Assembly: GCF_003751945.1 (NCBI RefSeq)
Contig: NZ_RJKL01000001.1
Location: 1,798,001-1,862,000, forward strand
Direction of reading: 5' to 3'
Origin: Couchioplanes caeruleus
Lineage (GTDB): Bacteria > Actinomycetota > Actinomycetes > Mycobacteriales > Micromonosporaceae
DNA: 64,000 nt
Position numbers and translations under genes: made by a program. Shown in pieces: positions 29,701 through 35,727 of the stretch (its first letter is position 1; every line of letters begins with the position of its first letter). The notes under the pieces are model-generated. The model saw nothing but the letters and a program-made list of their open reading frames with translations. It was not told the DNA's origin and did no database searches.

Positions 29701-32035
29701 GGCCGCCGCCATCGACGCGGCAGGCGCCGAGCCCGCCGAGCCCCCCGAGCCCGCCGCGCTTGCCGAGCCCGCGGCGACGGACACCGGAGACGACGCGGAG
29801 TTTCCCCTCACCCCCGGTCAGCGCGGATACCTGCTCGCCGACGCGGTCGGTGCCCCGTCGGCCTGGCTGGCGGCGCCGCGGCTGCACGGACCGCTCGACC
29901 CGGAGCGCTTCCAGCGGGCCGTCGACGTGCTCGTCGCGCGGCATCCGATGCTGCGGACGGCGTTCCGCCGCGACGCCCGCCCGCCGACGCAGCACGAGCT
30001 GCCGCCGTCCGTCCGGGTGATCGTCGGCTACGACCCGGCACCGGGGCCGCTCGCCGCGGAGCTGGACGCCGAACGGGCCCACCGGTTCGATCCCGCGCGG
30101 TGGCCGCTGGTGCGGCTGCGGCTGCTGCGGGTCGGCGCGCAGGAGCACGTCCTGGTCCTGCACGCGCACCACCTGGTCGGTGACGGATACAGCGTGGCGC
30201 TGCTGGCCCGCGAGTTGCTGGCGGTCTACGACCGGGGTGCGGACGCCCTGCCGCCCCTGCGGTCGACGTTCCGCGACTACGCGGCACTGCTGGACCGGCT
30301 CACCGCCGTTCCCGTGGAGAACGACGGGAATGCCTTCGGCCCGGTGGTGACGACCGGCTTCACGCTCCCCGCGGCGGTCACGGCCGGGCTACGGCACCGT
30401 GGCGCCGCGGCCGGTGTGACGCCGTTCGTGCCGGTGCTCGCGGCGTACCGGAAGAGCCTCGCGACGGTGACCGGGCAGCCGGACCCGCTGGTCGGCGTGG
30501 CGGTGACCGGCCGTGACCATGCCCTGCCCGACCTGGGCCGCATCTTCGGCCCGTGCGCGACGGCTGTCGCCGTGCGCCCCGCTCCGGCCGGGGACGGAGG
30601 CGACCTGCGGCGCACGGCCGCCGCGGTGCTTCAGGCCCGGACCCGCACCTTCATCGCGCCGCGCGGATGGCGGTTCTTCTTCACCTACCTGGACTTCGAC
30701 GCGCTCGGGCCGCCGCGGGGCGAGACCCTCCGCCTGTCCTGGGACGACGCCGACGCCGAGCTGGCGGTCCCGCCCGGCACGGAGACGCTGCTGGCGGTCC
30801 GCCCGGTCGACGGCGGTCTGCGGCTGACGCTGCGCGGCCGCGCCACACCGGACACCCTCGACCGGCTCGCCGCCGACCTGCGGTCGCGCCTGGAGCACGC
30901 GGCCGGCCCGCGGTCGCGGCGCGACCAGGCGGCCGGTCGACTGGATGCCGCTCTGGTCGGCTACCTTCCGGCCCCCGCGCATCTTGCGGCCCTGGCGGGA
31001 GACCTTCCCGCGGAGGTACGCGACGCGCTGCCGAACCTGGACCGGGAGGGCATCAGGGCGGCCCTGTTCCCGGACGGCGGCCCGCGCCTGCTGGAGACCA
31101 CCCTGACGCCGCTCGGCCGGTCGGGATTCGTGTGCCTGCCCCGGTTCGCCGACGAGCTGACCGGCGCGAACCTCGCCGCGCACAGCGCCGCGGCGGTCGA
31201 CCTCGCCGCCGCCCACGGCGCCCGCAGCGCGTCCCTGGCCGGGATGATCCCGTCGCTCACCGGGTACGGGACGGGCGTGGCTCGCCACGTACGCTCGGCG
31301 GGCCGGGTGACCAGCGGCCACGCGGTGACCGCCGCCTCGGTGGTCCGCACGACGCTCGCCGCGGTCACCGCCGGCGGCCGCAGGCTGGCGGACGTTGTCG
31401 TGGCCGTCGTGGGAGTGGGCTCCATCGGCACCGCATCCCTGCGGCTGCTGCTCGCCCGCGCCGGACAGGCACCGGCCGGGCTGCTGCTCTGCGACCTGCT
31501 GGCCACCGCCGGCAGGCTCGCGGAGCTGGCGGCCGCGATCGTGGCCGACGGCTACGCCGGTCCGATCGACGTCGTCACCGCCGGGCCTGCGGCGCCCGAC
31601 CCGGTGTACCGCTCGGACGTCATCGTGGCGGCGACCAGCGGCGGCCCCGGCATCCTCGACGTCGACCGGCTGCGGCCGGGCACCGTCGTGGTGGACGACT
31701 CCTTCCCGCACTGCTTCGACACCGGGCGGGCCCTCGCCCGGATGCGCGACCGGCGAGACGTGCTGGTGGTGGGCGGCGGGCTCCTGCACTGCGGCCCGGT
31801 CGAACGGACGATCGCCGCCGGGCTGCCGGCCGTGGCCCGACCCGGCCTCCCCGGCACGGTGGCGTCGTGCCAGCTCGAGTCGCTGCTGCACGCGACGACA
31901 CCGGGGTTGCCGCTGGTGTGCGGCCCGGTCGGCGCGGCGTCGGCCGCCGCCTACTGGGACGCCCTGGACGCGGCGGGCGTCCGCGCGGCCCCCCTGCATC
32001 TGCTGGACCGGGAGGTGCGCGTCCCCATGGCATGA
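20789..32035 (+). CDS. hybrid PKS-NRPS megasynthase (FAAL-ACP-KS-AT-KR-ACP-C-A-PCP-C-AAR-like)
   Basis: A 3748-residue assembly line in one gene. Approximate domains: fatty-acyl-AMP ligase 1-540 (SSGSTATPKGVE; MPYFHDMGLIGTHLVPL as in mycosubtilin/iturin loaders); ACP1 554-624 (pantetheine Ser586); KS 645-1042 (Cys795, His928, His967 intact); AT 1136-1420 (GHSIGE Ser1229; HAFH predicts malonyl-CoA); KR 1480-1830 (catalytic Ser1775, Tyr1788, Asn1792); ACP2 1895-1970 (Ser1933); condensation 1975-2375 (HHAAADG at 2097-2103); adenylation 2390-2890 (FTSGSTGRPKG, YGPTE, FDAS); PCP 2905-2985 (Ser2939); second condensation 3005-3380 (HHLVGDG); and a C-terminal ~360-residue reductase like cyanobacterial acyl-ACP reductase, with VAVVGVGSIGTAS and ASCQLESLLHA (Cys3694). 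AGGAG at 20779-20783 selects ATG 20789. Every carrier has its serine and every catalytic domain looks active. Predicted product: a beta-hydroxyacyl amino acid released by reduction. No DH or ER domain is present. Confidence 0.93.
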   Translation: MTLTDVLVRAATRAPDRGVVHVGDAGTERLTTHAELYADALRIAGGLRREGLAAGDCLLVVAEDSAEFLPLFWGAVLAGVVPVPLPPEPARLAAVATLLGGPPLAGDAVLDGARVLSASTLRRSAPLAAPVPVTSGDLAMLQFSSGSTATPKGVELTHANLVANLEQAARASALDGDDVVVTWMPYFHDMGLIGTHLVPLHRRCRQVRLSPLTFAKRPETWLRTAEKHRATVLSAANFALALTVRRVAGETLDGIDLSSVRLMMVGAEPISPAVWRTFADTMARSRLDPRALRPVYGLAEASVAVAFTPPGELARPLRLSRAALARGVAVDAAADTPAVELMDAGRAVPGCRIRIVDEAGRPVEDGLVGHIQVRGPNVTRGYHLDPAASAAALADGWLRTGDTGFLRAGRLCVTGREKDVVFVHGRTFHACDLEEVAAATPGLGAGPVAVVGATDPASGRERVVVFLAAPAVRAVPEVGARVRARVAEALGYDGVEVRVVPNGAFARTTSGKLRRQAMRERIGADEIPAPLATPAAPPVAPPSPGRMPESRADMERTVRAVWSRVLRIPQERIGPADRFLAIGGSSLAAMEVLAALEDTLGRTLDPVLLRDCATVPALADRLLAAPPARPAPGPAPSTEPTGTELAVISMACRFPDADTPEEFWRNLLAGRDSVAPVTRWPGGGHGAFLGDPALFDAGFFGIDDAEARYLDPHARIFLELAYEALERAGLAGPRRHERRIGVFAAVGESGYAELVARSGAAGPHAMTGTMRGLLPARVAHLLDLRGPALAVDTACSSALVALHLAYRSLAAGDCDVAVVGGVNLHLTPTGERLLGGAQALSPTGRCRAFAADADGFVPGEGGAALVLTRLGDADGDRVLAVVRGTAVNNDGRSLSLMAPNPLRQREVIARAYRDCGVDPAEVSYVEAHGTGTVVGDPVEAQSLAYAFPPAPDGRARLLGSVKTNIGHLLHAAGLPGLVKVVLALRHRELPPSLHHDRPSPRFDLAGAGFEVVTSRRPWAGPAVAGINGFGFGGTNAHAILATPPVPTPESVDAGPADGPHLLTLSARSAVALRAAAGDLAEHLRTHSGLREADVCATASTARDDGPYRVALVADGDLAGRLAAAASGPPVGRAPRVALLFGGQGTQRPGQGAALYASAPRFRAVLDEVSAAAGPVAGRTLREWCTDPAVPAGDLARTEITQPLVVAFGLAQAAQLLANGIRPEAVTGHSIGELAAAATAGMLTPVEAVLLAAERGRLTAELATPGAMVAVAADAGAVAPVLDAGVVLAADNGTHQVVLAGPVEAVEEASRRLAALGIDVRRLAVSHAFHSPSMAPVAGPLGRLAPAVRIPKIPLLSTVTGDWGAAYDAAYLAAQAVRPVRFAAAVDRLRGAGFDTFVEVGASVALAPLIPAATVRPAGGDARALLATAGDLWQRGAPLDRTRLDAGTRWVELPTYPFQRRRYWVTDGTAASATAEPSDAPSVLATPRWVDAPLAPAAARSGDPADPDGSTATATAPVTVVTAGPATVDDVGAAAARVLADAPRSGHLLVVTEDVHVTGAGAERPNPVHAVWVGLAMALADESPGLGVRIVDLSSTDPAAARRDAVARESADPPVPGPARLVAWRGGRRLERRFAGAAATGPVSLPPDGRYLIVGGAGAAGTAVARDLARRGRPHLVLAGRSEAPAALLDELRALGAAVEYRRADVSVEADVVALVAGHEFDVVVHAAGVVRPGSLRSGTPAEIAAELAAKVRGTRLLAEALREQDPLVVALSSVSSVLPGLAGALGAYVAGNAHLDAFAAAERAAGRRFVAVNLPMLTGGGLAAAQDLVTGVPAAAGDGLPLDRLPETLWTAVAVGASQVLVSAPRRPPEASGVPASAPRMSETGALEHSTTTAGIGYDEIVTIVRDLLAGPLGVEAATIGIDEPFLNLGLDSLTAVDLVKKLEARLGRTCSTTLFFEHRTVGDVARHLAAAADFPLSPVQRAFVTTGRLYPGVPAYASVRQTVTGPVDPDRLGRAFAELERRHPMLRVRFHRGGQRFTAPGTGRPAWFGVTTLAEPVETLDAALRNRLFDLTREAPIRAVLAVAGPELSHLLVVAHHAAADGYSLAILGDELWALYSGQELPTAPAATFADHEAARSAPDAADLAYWREALAAYPGLALPFDGDAGSEPEPPYAVQQVTADPALTARLSERARDAGVSPFHLLLAGYVRCLSRWSGQSAVPVMVARAGRTARLTAVERMVGPFADTLPVLAELRPGESALALAGRLRDAWLDSERHDSVSTVDLARMLAADGAAPRAASPASFSFARFPDADGTSGHVVATTAGTASAATRLGLVCFEAHGALHFSWNYPTSLFTTATVERFAAEHLAEIGELAGAASPPVPVAMRIRRQCRRSPEAVAVLTEGVPLTYGDLDTASDRLAVRLAATGARRIGLLTGPGAGTVVGVVAILKAGAAWVPLDASYPAARLAAQLARAGVGVVVHDDSTRDAAGALGDLTLIETRDGADGTPSLPAAENRNQTPQNPPAAENRNQTPVLPVTTGPDDDAYVIFTSGSTGRPKGVVVHHRAMANYLDWAVAAFGYRAGDRLAQTASICFDASVRQLLAPLLVGATVVAWDRDTVRDPGELLSRVERDRITVWSSVPTLWERLLGAAEKRARRPDLSALRWVHVGGEELSAAHVRRWFDLVGPGARLANLYGPTETTINATAHVIDRRPGDDEVHVPIGRPIGGALAEVIGPDGRRCGPGEVGELHIGGVGVAAGYLDDPELTAAAFVDRDGHRWYRSGDRAHRDRDGVLWFRGRVDDQVKLHGYRVEPGEVEAVLRGHPAVDRSAVRVDDGRLVAWVQPRGDLRPGGAELRTYLEELLPPYLVPARIEVVAALPLTATGKVDRALLAPGGAAAGSEAPPATATERLLAEVWSSLLGVPQVGRDDDFFALGGDSIGVLDLFARLEPHLPALPRPTVVYRHRTLAALAAAIDAAGAEPAEPPEPAALAEPAATDTGDDAEFPLTPGQRGYLLADAVGAPSAWLAAPRLHGPLDPERFQRAVDVLVARHPMLRTAFRRDARPPTQHELPPSVRVIVGYDPAPGPLAAELDAERAHRFDPARWPLVRLRLLRVGAQEHVLVLHAHHLVGDGYSVALLARELLAVYDRGADALPPLRSTFRDYAALLDRLTAVPVENDGNAFGPVVTTGFTLPAAVTAGLRHRGAAAGVTPFVPVLAAYRKSLATVTGQPDPLVGVAVTGRDHALPDLGRIFGPCATAVAVRPAPAGDGGDLRRTAAAVLQARTRTFIAPRGWRFFFTYLDFDALGPPRGETLRLSWDDADAELAVPPGTETLLAVRPVDGGLRLTLRGRATPDTLDRLAADLRSRLEHAAGPRSRRDQAAGRLDAALVGYLPAPAHLAALAGDLPAEVRDALPNLDREGIRAALFPDGGPRLLETTLTPLGRSGFVCLPRFADELTGANLAAHSAAAVDLAAAHGARSASLAGMIPSLTGYGTGVARHVRSAGRVTSGHAVTAASVVRTTLAAVTAGGRRLADVVVAVVGVGSIGTASLRLLLARAGQAPAGLLLCDLLATAGRLAELAAAIVADGYAGPIDVVTAGPAAPDPVYRSDVIVAATSGGPGILDVDRLRPGTVVVDDSFPHCFDTGRALARMRDRRDVLVVGGGLLHCGPVERTIAAGLPAVARPGLPGTVASCQLESLLHATTPGLPLVCGPVGAASAAAYWDALDAAGVRAAPLHLLDREVRVPMA
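28321..28389 (+). repeat. 39-bp-spaced imperfect direct repeat inside the adenylation domain
   Basis: Two 30-base copies (28321-28350 and 28360-28389) differ at two positions. They encode PAAENRNQTP twice, between the third beta-sheet of the adenylation domain and its FTSGSTG loop. The stretch is A-rich and unlike its ~75% GC surroundings, keeps the frame, and sits where adenylation domains vary in length. It looks like a small in-frame insertion with a tandem duplication. Confidence 0.7.
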
Positions 32036-32042
32036 TCTTCCG

Positions 32043-32708
32043 GTGCTGCGCGCCGTCTTGTTCGACCTCGATGACACGCTGATCGACCACGAGAGCGCCG
32101 CCCGCGAGGCGGTCGTTGCCTGGGCGTCCGAGCTCGGCATCACCGATCCGGAGGTTCCCCGGCGCTGGGCCCGCGTCTCCGACCGGCACCTGGCCCGCTA
32201 TCAGCGGCGTGAGCTCACCTTCCGCGAGCAGCGACGCGAGCGGGTGCGCGACTTCCTGCCCGGCCCGTTGACCGACCGGGAGGCGGATGACCTCTTCGCG
32301 GGCTACCTCGTGCGCTACGAGGCCGGCTGGAGGGCGTTCGAGGACGCGATTCCCACGCTCCGGCGCGCCCGCGCCGCCGGCCTGCCGGTCGCCGTCCTGA
32401 CCAACGGCGACGAGGCCCAGCAGCGCCGCAAGCTGGACCGGCTGTCCCTCAGCGCCGAGATCGACCTGATGGTGGCGTCCTCGATGGTGCCCGCGGGAAA
32501 GCCGGACCCACGCGCCTTCCAGCACACGGTCGCGCTCCTGGGACTCGACGTCTCCGACGTCCTGATGGTCGGCGACTCCCTCCGCAAGGACGTCCTCGCC
32601 GCACGAGCCGCCGGCCTGCAAGCGGTTCTCGTGGACCGCACCGACGCCCACCGCGGCGCCGGCGTCCCCCGGGTGTGCTCCCTCCACGAGCTCGTCCTGG
32701 CCCGTTGA
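32043..32708 (+). CDS. HAD-superfamily hydrolase
   Basis: The 221-residue protein has all four HAD motifs: VLFDLDDTLIDH (nucleophile Asp), VLTNGD (motif II Thr/Asn), the Lys in PAGKPDPRAF (motif III) and VGDSLRKDV (motif IV). It has the alpha-helical C1 cap of the YjjG/phosphoglycolate-phosphatase group. It starts with GTG at 32043, eight bases after the megasynthase stop codon, and has no strong ribosome site of its own, so it is probably co-transcribed. Dephosphorylation of a small metabolite is expected. A link to the synthase product is suggested only by the tight spacing. Confidence 0.85.
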   Translation: MLRAVLFDLDDTLIDHESAAREAVVAWASELGITDPEVPRRWARVSDRHLARYQRRELTFREQRRERVRDFLPGPLTDREADDLFAGYLVRYEAGWRAFEDAIPTLRRARAAGLPVAVLTNGDEAQQRRKLDRLSLSAEIDLMVASSMVPAGKPDPRAFQHTVALLGLDVSDVLMVGDSLRKDVLAARAAGLQAVLVDRTDAHRGAGVPRVCSLHELVLAR

Positions 32709-32727
32709 GCGGTTGCGGCGACCGGGG

Positions 32728-33306
32728 TCAGCCGGCCGCGGTGCGTGGTGCGCGGTTGTCCATTGCGGAGATCAGGTCTTCGCGTGCACGGGCGACCCGG
32801 GAGCGGATGGTGCCGATCGGGCAGCCGCAGGCGTCGGCCGCCTCGGCGTAGGACAGGCCGGCGACCTGGGTGAGCTGGAACGCCTCGCGCCGGTCGGGAT
32901 CCAGCCGGGCGAGCAGGTCGGTCAGCGCGTGATACTCGTCGAAGCGGTGCCGGGCGTGCGGGCCGGCGGTGTCCGCGGCCTGCCGCCACTCGGGCAGGAC
33001 GGTGAGCCGGGGGCGGCGGACGGCCGTGCGGACGTGGTCGGCGGCGACGCGGCGGGCGATGGCGAACAGCCAGGTGCGGACCGAGGAACGTCCGGCGAAG
33101 TCGGGCAGTGCCCTGATGGCGCGCAGGTAGGTCTCCTGAGTGAGGTCCGCTATGTCGCCGGGAGCGCTCAGCCGGGCGAGGAAGCGTGACACGTCCTGCT
33201 GGGTGGCGCGGATGAGGTCGCTCAGCGCGTCATGGTCGCCGCGCGCACCGGCGTACGCGAGCGCACTGAGGCTGTCGGTCACGGGCGGCTCCGGCCGGCG
33301 GTTCAT
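32728..33306 (-). CDS. ECF RNA polymerase sigma factor
   Basis: The 192-residue sigma factor contains region 2 ([20 protein letters not shown], then [18 protein letters not shown], which reads the -10 element) and region 4 ([20 protein letters not shown] with the recognition helix ARARED). Region 3 is missing, as in all ECF sigmas. I chose ATG at 33306 (MNRRPEPPV); longer readings begin in a low-complexity stretch. No anti-sigma gene follows: the minus-strand gene ends against the HAD gene stop, so control must act elsewhere. The sigma factor is divergent from the superoxide dismutase gene with 103 bases between the starts, which could mean a redox link, though no shared element is evident. 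Confidence 0.9.
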   Translation of the reverse strand: MNRRPEPPVTDSLSALAYAGARGDHDALSDLIRATQQDVSRFLARLSAPGDIADLTQETYLRAIRALPDFAGRSSVRTWLFAIARRVAADHVRTAVRRPRLTVLPEWRQAADTAGPHARHRFDEYHALTDLLARLDPDRREAFQLTQVAGLSYAEAADACGCPIGTIRSRVARAREDLISAMDNRAPRTAAG

Positions 33307-33409
33307 GCCTGCCGATGATGGCGAAGCCCCCTCGACCCCCGCTCGACGCCGGGACGAAGCTTCCTGCAAAATACTGGCAATAGCCAACTCAACGCAGATG
33401 GGATCGATG

Positions 33410-34030
33410 ATGGCCGTCTACACGCTTCCCGACATGCCCTACGACTACGGCGCGCTCGAGCCGGCCATGAGCGGGCAGATCCTGGAGCTGCACCACGGCA
33501 AACACCACGCCGCGTACGTCAAGGGCAGCAACGACACGCTCGACCGGCTCTCCGAGGCCCGCGACAAGGGCGACTACTCGGCGCTGGTCGGCCTGGAGAA
33601 GACGCTCGCCTTCAACCTGTCCGGGCACGTGCTGCACTCGATCTTCTGGAACAATCTGTCGCCCGACGGCGGCGACCGCCCCGACGGCGAGCTCCGGGCC
33701 GCGCTCGACGAGCACTTCGGCTCGTTCGACGCGTTCGCCGCCCAGTTGTCGGCCGCCACCACGGGCGTGCAGGGTTCCGGCTGGGGCGTGCTGGCCTGGG
33801 AGCCGCTGTCGCAGCGGCTGATCGTCGAGCAGATCTACGACCACCACGGCAACGTCGGTCACGGCTCGACCCCGATCCTGGTCTTCGACGCCTGGGAGCA
33901 CGCCTACTACCTGCAGTACAAGAACGTGCGCCCGGACTATGTGGACCGGCTGTGGGACATGGTCAACTGGGCTGACGTGATCAAGCGGTTCGACGCGGCC
34001 CGCGCCGCCGGCAATCCCCTCGTCCCGTGA
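33410..34030 (+). CDS. sodA: Fe/Mn superoxide dismutase
   Basis: The 206-residue protein is the classic iron/manganese superoxide dismutase: [15 protein letters not shown] at the N-terminus, [10 protein letters not shown] (first metal-ligand region), [10 protein letters not shown], the [11 protein letters not shown] strand and [11 protein letters not shown] (Asp and His metal ligands). It converts superoxide to oxygen and peroxide in the cytoplasm. Three in-frame ATGs (33398, 33407, 33410) compete; I chose 33410 because GGGA at 33400-33403 then lies six bases upstream and the protein starts [14 protein letters not shown] like its relatives. Metal choice (Fe, Zn-containing Fe, or Mn) cannot be fixed from sequence, so the symbol is approximate. 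A 90-residue gene overlaps its stop codon by GTGA. Confidence 0.95.
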   Translation: MAVYTLPDMPYDYGALEPAMSGQILELHHGKHHAAYVKGSNDTLDRLSEARDKGDYSALVGLEKTLAFNLSGHVLHSIFWNNLSPDGGDRPDGELRAALDEHFGSFDAFAAQLSAATTGVQGSGWGVLAWEPLSQRLIVEQIYDHHGNVGHGSTPILVFDAWEHAYYLQYKNVRPDYVDRLWDMVNWADVIKRFDAARAAGNPLVP

Positions 34031-34299
34031 CCGGAGCCGACGCGTCGTCGGCCTTCCGGGCAGCGCAGCGCGCCGCCGGGGTCGTCGCGGCCAAGCATCG
34101 CGGCGACCTGGCCGGCGCGGAGGCACTGCTCGCCGCGTTCCCCGACGAGGCCACCCGTACCCGGGGCTTCCAGATCCTGGCCGAGCTGGCGCTGACCCTG
34201 GTCAAGGATGCCACCGGGCAGACGATGGACGAGCTGGTCCAGGAGCTGTCGCTGCAGCTCGCCGCCGCCACCCTGCCCGGCGGGTCCGGCAACCGGTGA
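34027..34299 (+). CDS. small hypothetical protein coupled to superoxide dismutase
   Basis: This 90-residue protein starts with GTG at 34027, which overlaps the superoxide dismutase stop codon by GTGA, so the two are translated together. It is all-helical in appearance ([18 protein letters not shown], then [19 protein letters not shown] and [13 protein letters not shown]) and has no signal peptide or membrane segment. It lacks any recognised catalytic motif. I do not recognise the family. Coupling to a redox enzyme suggests a helper or stress role, which is only inferred. Confidence 0.55.
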   Translation: MTGADASSAFRAAQRAAGVVAAKHRGDLAGAEALLAAFPDEATRTRGFQILAELALTLVKDATGQTMDELVQELSLQLAAATLPGGSGNR

Positions 34300-34318
34300 G
34301 ATGTGTCGCGTGCGGTGC

Positions 34319-34732
34319 TCAGGCCGTGGGTGCGACGCCCGGCCGGGGCGGGCCGAGAAGCCGTTCGATCAGCCACGGCTCGCCCGGCCACGCGGCCAGC
34401 AGCACCTCCCGGGGAACCTGCCGGCCCGCGTAGCGCAGCGCCAGCGCCACCACCACGATGTCGTCGAGCGGACCGATCACCGGCAGGAACTCCGGAATCA
34501 GATCGATCGGGCTCGCCAGCCACAACGCCGCGATCACGATCGCGACCCGGGCCCGGCGCGGCACCCGCGGGTCCTTGCGCAGCCGGCGCACGGTGGTGAC
34601 ACAGTCCGGGATGAACGCGGCCAGGTCCCGCACGACCCCGGGAGGAAGCCGGCGCGCCAACAGGACCAGGAGCGCCCAGCTCGCCACCAGGCACGCCACG
34701 GCGACGGCGAGGCCGATCAGCCAGTTGCGCAT
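34319..34732 (-). CDS. YkvA-like (DUF1232) membrane protein
   Basis: The 137-residue protein starts at ATG 34732 with a membrane helix (LIGLAVAVACLVASWALLVL). Its core matches the YkvA/DUF1232 signature: ALWLASPIDLIPEFLPVIGPLDDI, in which the D-L-I-P-E/D-F-x-P-x-G-x-x-D-D pattern is diagnostic. The cellular function of this family is not established. The first codons overlap the end of the thioesterase gene by 16 bases, and both run on the minus strand, so they share a transcript. The C-terminus ends APTA. Confidence 0.7.
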   Translation of the reverse strand: MRNWLIGLAVAVACLVASWALLVLLARRLPPGVVRDLAAFIPDCVTTVRRLRKDPRVPRRARVAIVIAALWLASPIDLIPEFLPVIGPLDDIVVVALALRYAGRQVPREVLLAAWPGEPWLIERLLGPPRPGVAPTA

Positions 34733-35514
34733 CGTCCGCCGCTCGGGAAGGTCGCCGAGCCGTCGCGGCGCGGCATCGTGGAGAGGCGTTCGCGGATCAC
34801 CGTCAGGACGGCCGGGGCGTGCTCGAGGAGGAAGAAGTGCCCGCCGGGGAAGATCCGGATGCTGAAGGGCTCCTTCGAGTGCCGGGCCCACTCGCGTGCC
34901 TCCTCGACCGTCGTGTGCGGATCGTGGTCGCCGGTCAGGGCAGTGACCGGGCACGGCGGCGGGCCGCCCGGTTCCCAGCGGTAGGTCTCGACGGCCCGGT
35001 AGTCGCTGCGCAGCGCGGGGAGGACGAGCTGCAGGATCTCGGGGTCACCGAGCAGCGCCGCGTCGGTGCCGCCGAGGTCGCGCAGTTCGGCGACGATTCC
35101 GGCGTCGTCGCGCCGGTGCACGCGTTCAGGCCGCTGCAGGTGCGGGGCGCGCCGCCCGGAGGCGAACAGGTGCAACGGCAGGTCCGGGTTGTCGCGCCGC
35201 AGCCGCCGGGCCACCTCGTACGCGACGACCGCCCCCATGCTGTGCCCGAAGAGCGCCAGGGGCCGGGGATCCCACGCCGCCATGGCGGCGTGCAGCCGGT
35301 CGGCCAGCGCGGCGATGTCGTCGATGCACGGTTCGTCGCGGCGGTCGTGGCGGCCGGGGTACTGCACGGCGTACACGTCGATGCCGGGGGCGAGCGCCCG
35401 GGCCACGGGGACGAAGAAGCTCGCCGCGCCGCCCGCGTGCGGGAAGCAGACGAGCCGGTGTGCCGCGGAGTCCGCGGGCTGGAAACGCCGGAACCAGGTG
35501 CTGTCGTCGGTCAT
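34717..35514 (-). CDS. type II thioesterase (NRPS/PKS proofreading)
   Basis: This 265-residue alpha/beta hydrolase has the standard type II thioesterase motifs: LVCFPHAGGAASFF (oxyanion region), GHSMGA (Ser nucleophile near residue 96), GDHDPHT (catalytic Asp) and FPGGHFFLLEH (catalytic His). The family removes misloaded acyl or aminoacyl groups from carrier proteins of NRPS and PKS lines. It lies 2.7 kb from the hybrid megasynthase on the opposite strand, and no other NRPS/PKS is in the window, so it probably serves that synthase. No phosphopantetheinyl transferase is visible here. The 213 bases upstream contain a strong ribosome site facing the other way. Confidence 0.9.
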   Translation of the reverse strand: MTDDSTWFRRFQPADSAAHRLVCFPHAGGAASFFVPVARALAPGIDVYAVQYPGRHDRRDEPCIDDIAALADRLHAAMAAWDPRPLALFGHSMGAVVAYEVARRLRRDNPDLPLHLFASGRRAPHLQRPERVHRRDDAGIVAELRDLGGTDAALLGDPEILQLVLPALRSDYRAVETYRWEPGGPPPCPVTALTGDHDPHTTVEEAREWARHSKEPFSIRIFPGGHFFLLEHAPAVLTVIRERLSTMPRRDGSATFPSGGRCATG

Positions 35515-35540
35515 GTCTTCCTTACTCGAGGAGGCGAACC

Positions 35541-35657
35541 ATGCTCTGTATACCTGCTCCGCTCCACACCGATGAAGTTGCGCCGCCCCGCGGAGCGGAC
35601 GTGAGATACGCTCCCCGCCACCTGACCCTTCTCCCGGCCGCTTGGCCGGGACGGTGA
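35541..35657 (+). CDS. possible small protein with a strong ribosome site
   Basis: A 38-residue frame starts at ATG 35541, six bases after GAGGAGG (35528-35534), and ends at 35657. It begins MLCIPAPLHTDEVAPPRGAD. It has no membrane segment and no homology I can recall. The excellent ribosome site, facing away from the thioesterase gene, is the only support. It could be a small protein or the remains of a longer gene whose rest is the decayed VWA fragment downstream. Confidence 0.3.
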   Translation: MLCIPAPLHTDEVAPPRGADVRYAPRHLTLLPAAWPGR

Positions 35658-35727
35658 CCTGTTCGCCTCACCCCGCACCCCGCGGGCGACCGCGCGCCGA
35701 GTCAACGGGAACGCGACGCAGACGACC

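Noticed and set aside
19721..30172. A 3483-residue minus-strand open frame across the megasynthase
   Set aside because: Except for its first-transcribed end being antisense and its true part at 19721-20710 (PLP enzyme), it is low-complexity Arg/Gly/Pro/His sequence, the typical antisense shadow of high-GC coding DNA.
34303..34984. Plus-strand frames opposite the YkvA-like and thioesterase genes
   Set aside because: Proline/arginine-rich shadows without ribosome sites; the minus-strand thioesterase is unmistakable.
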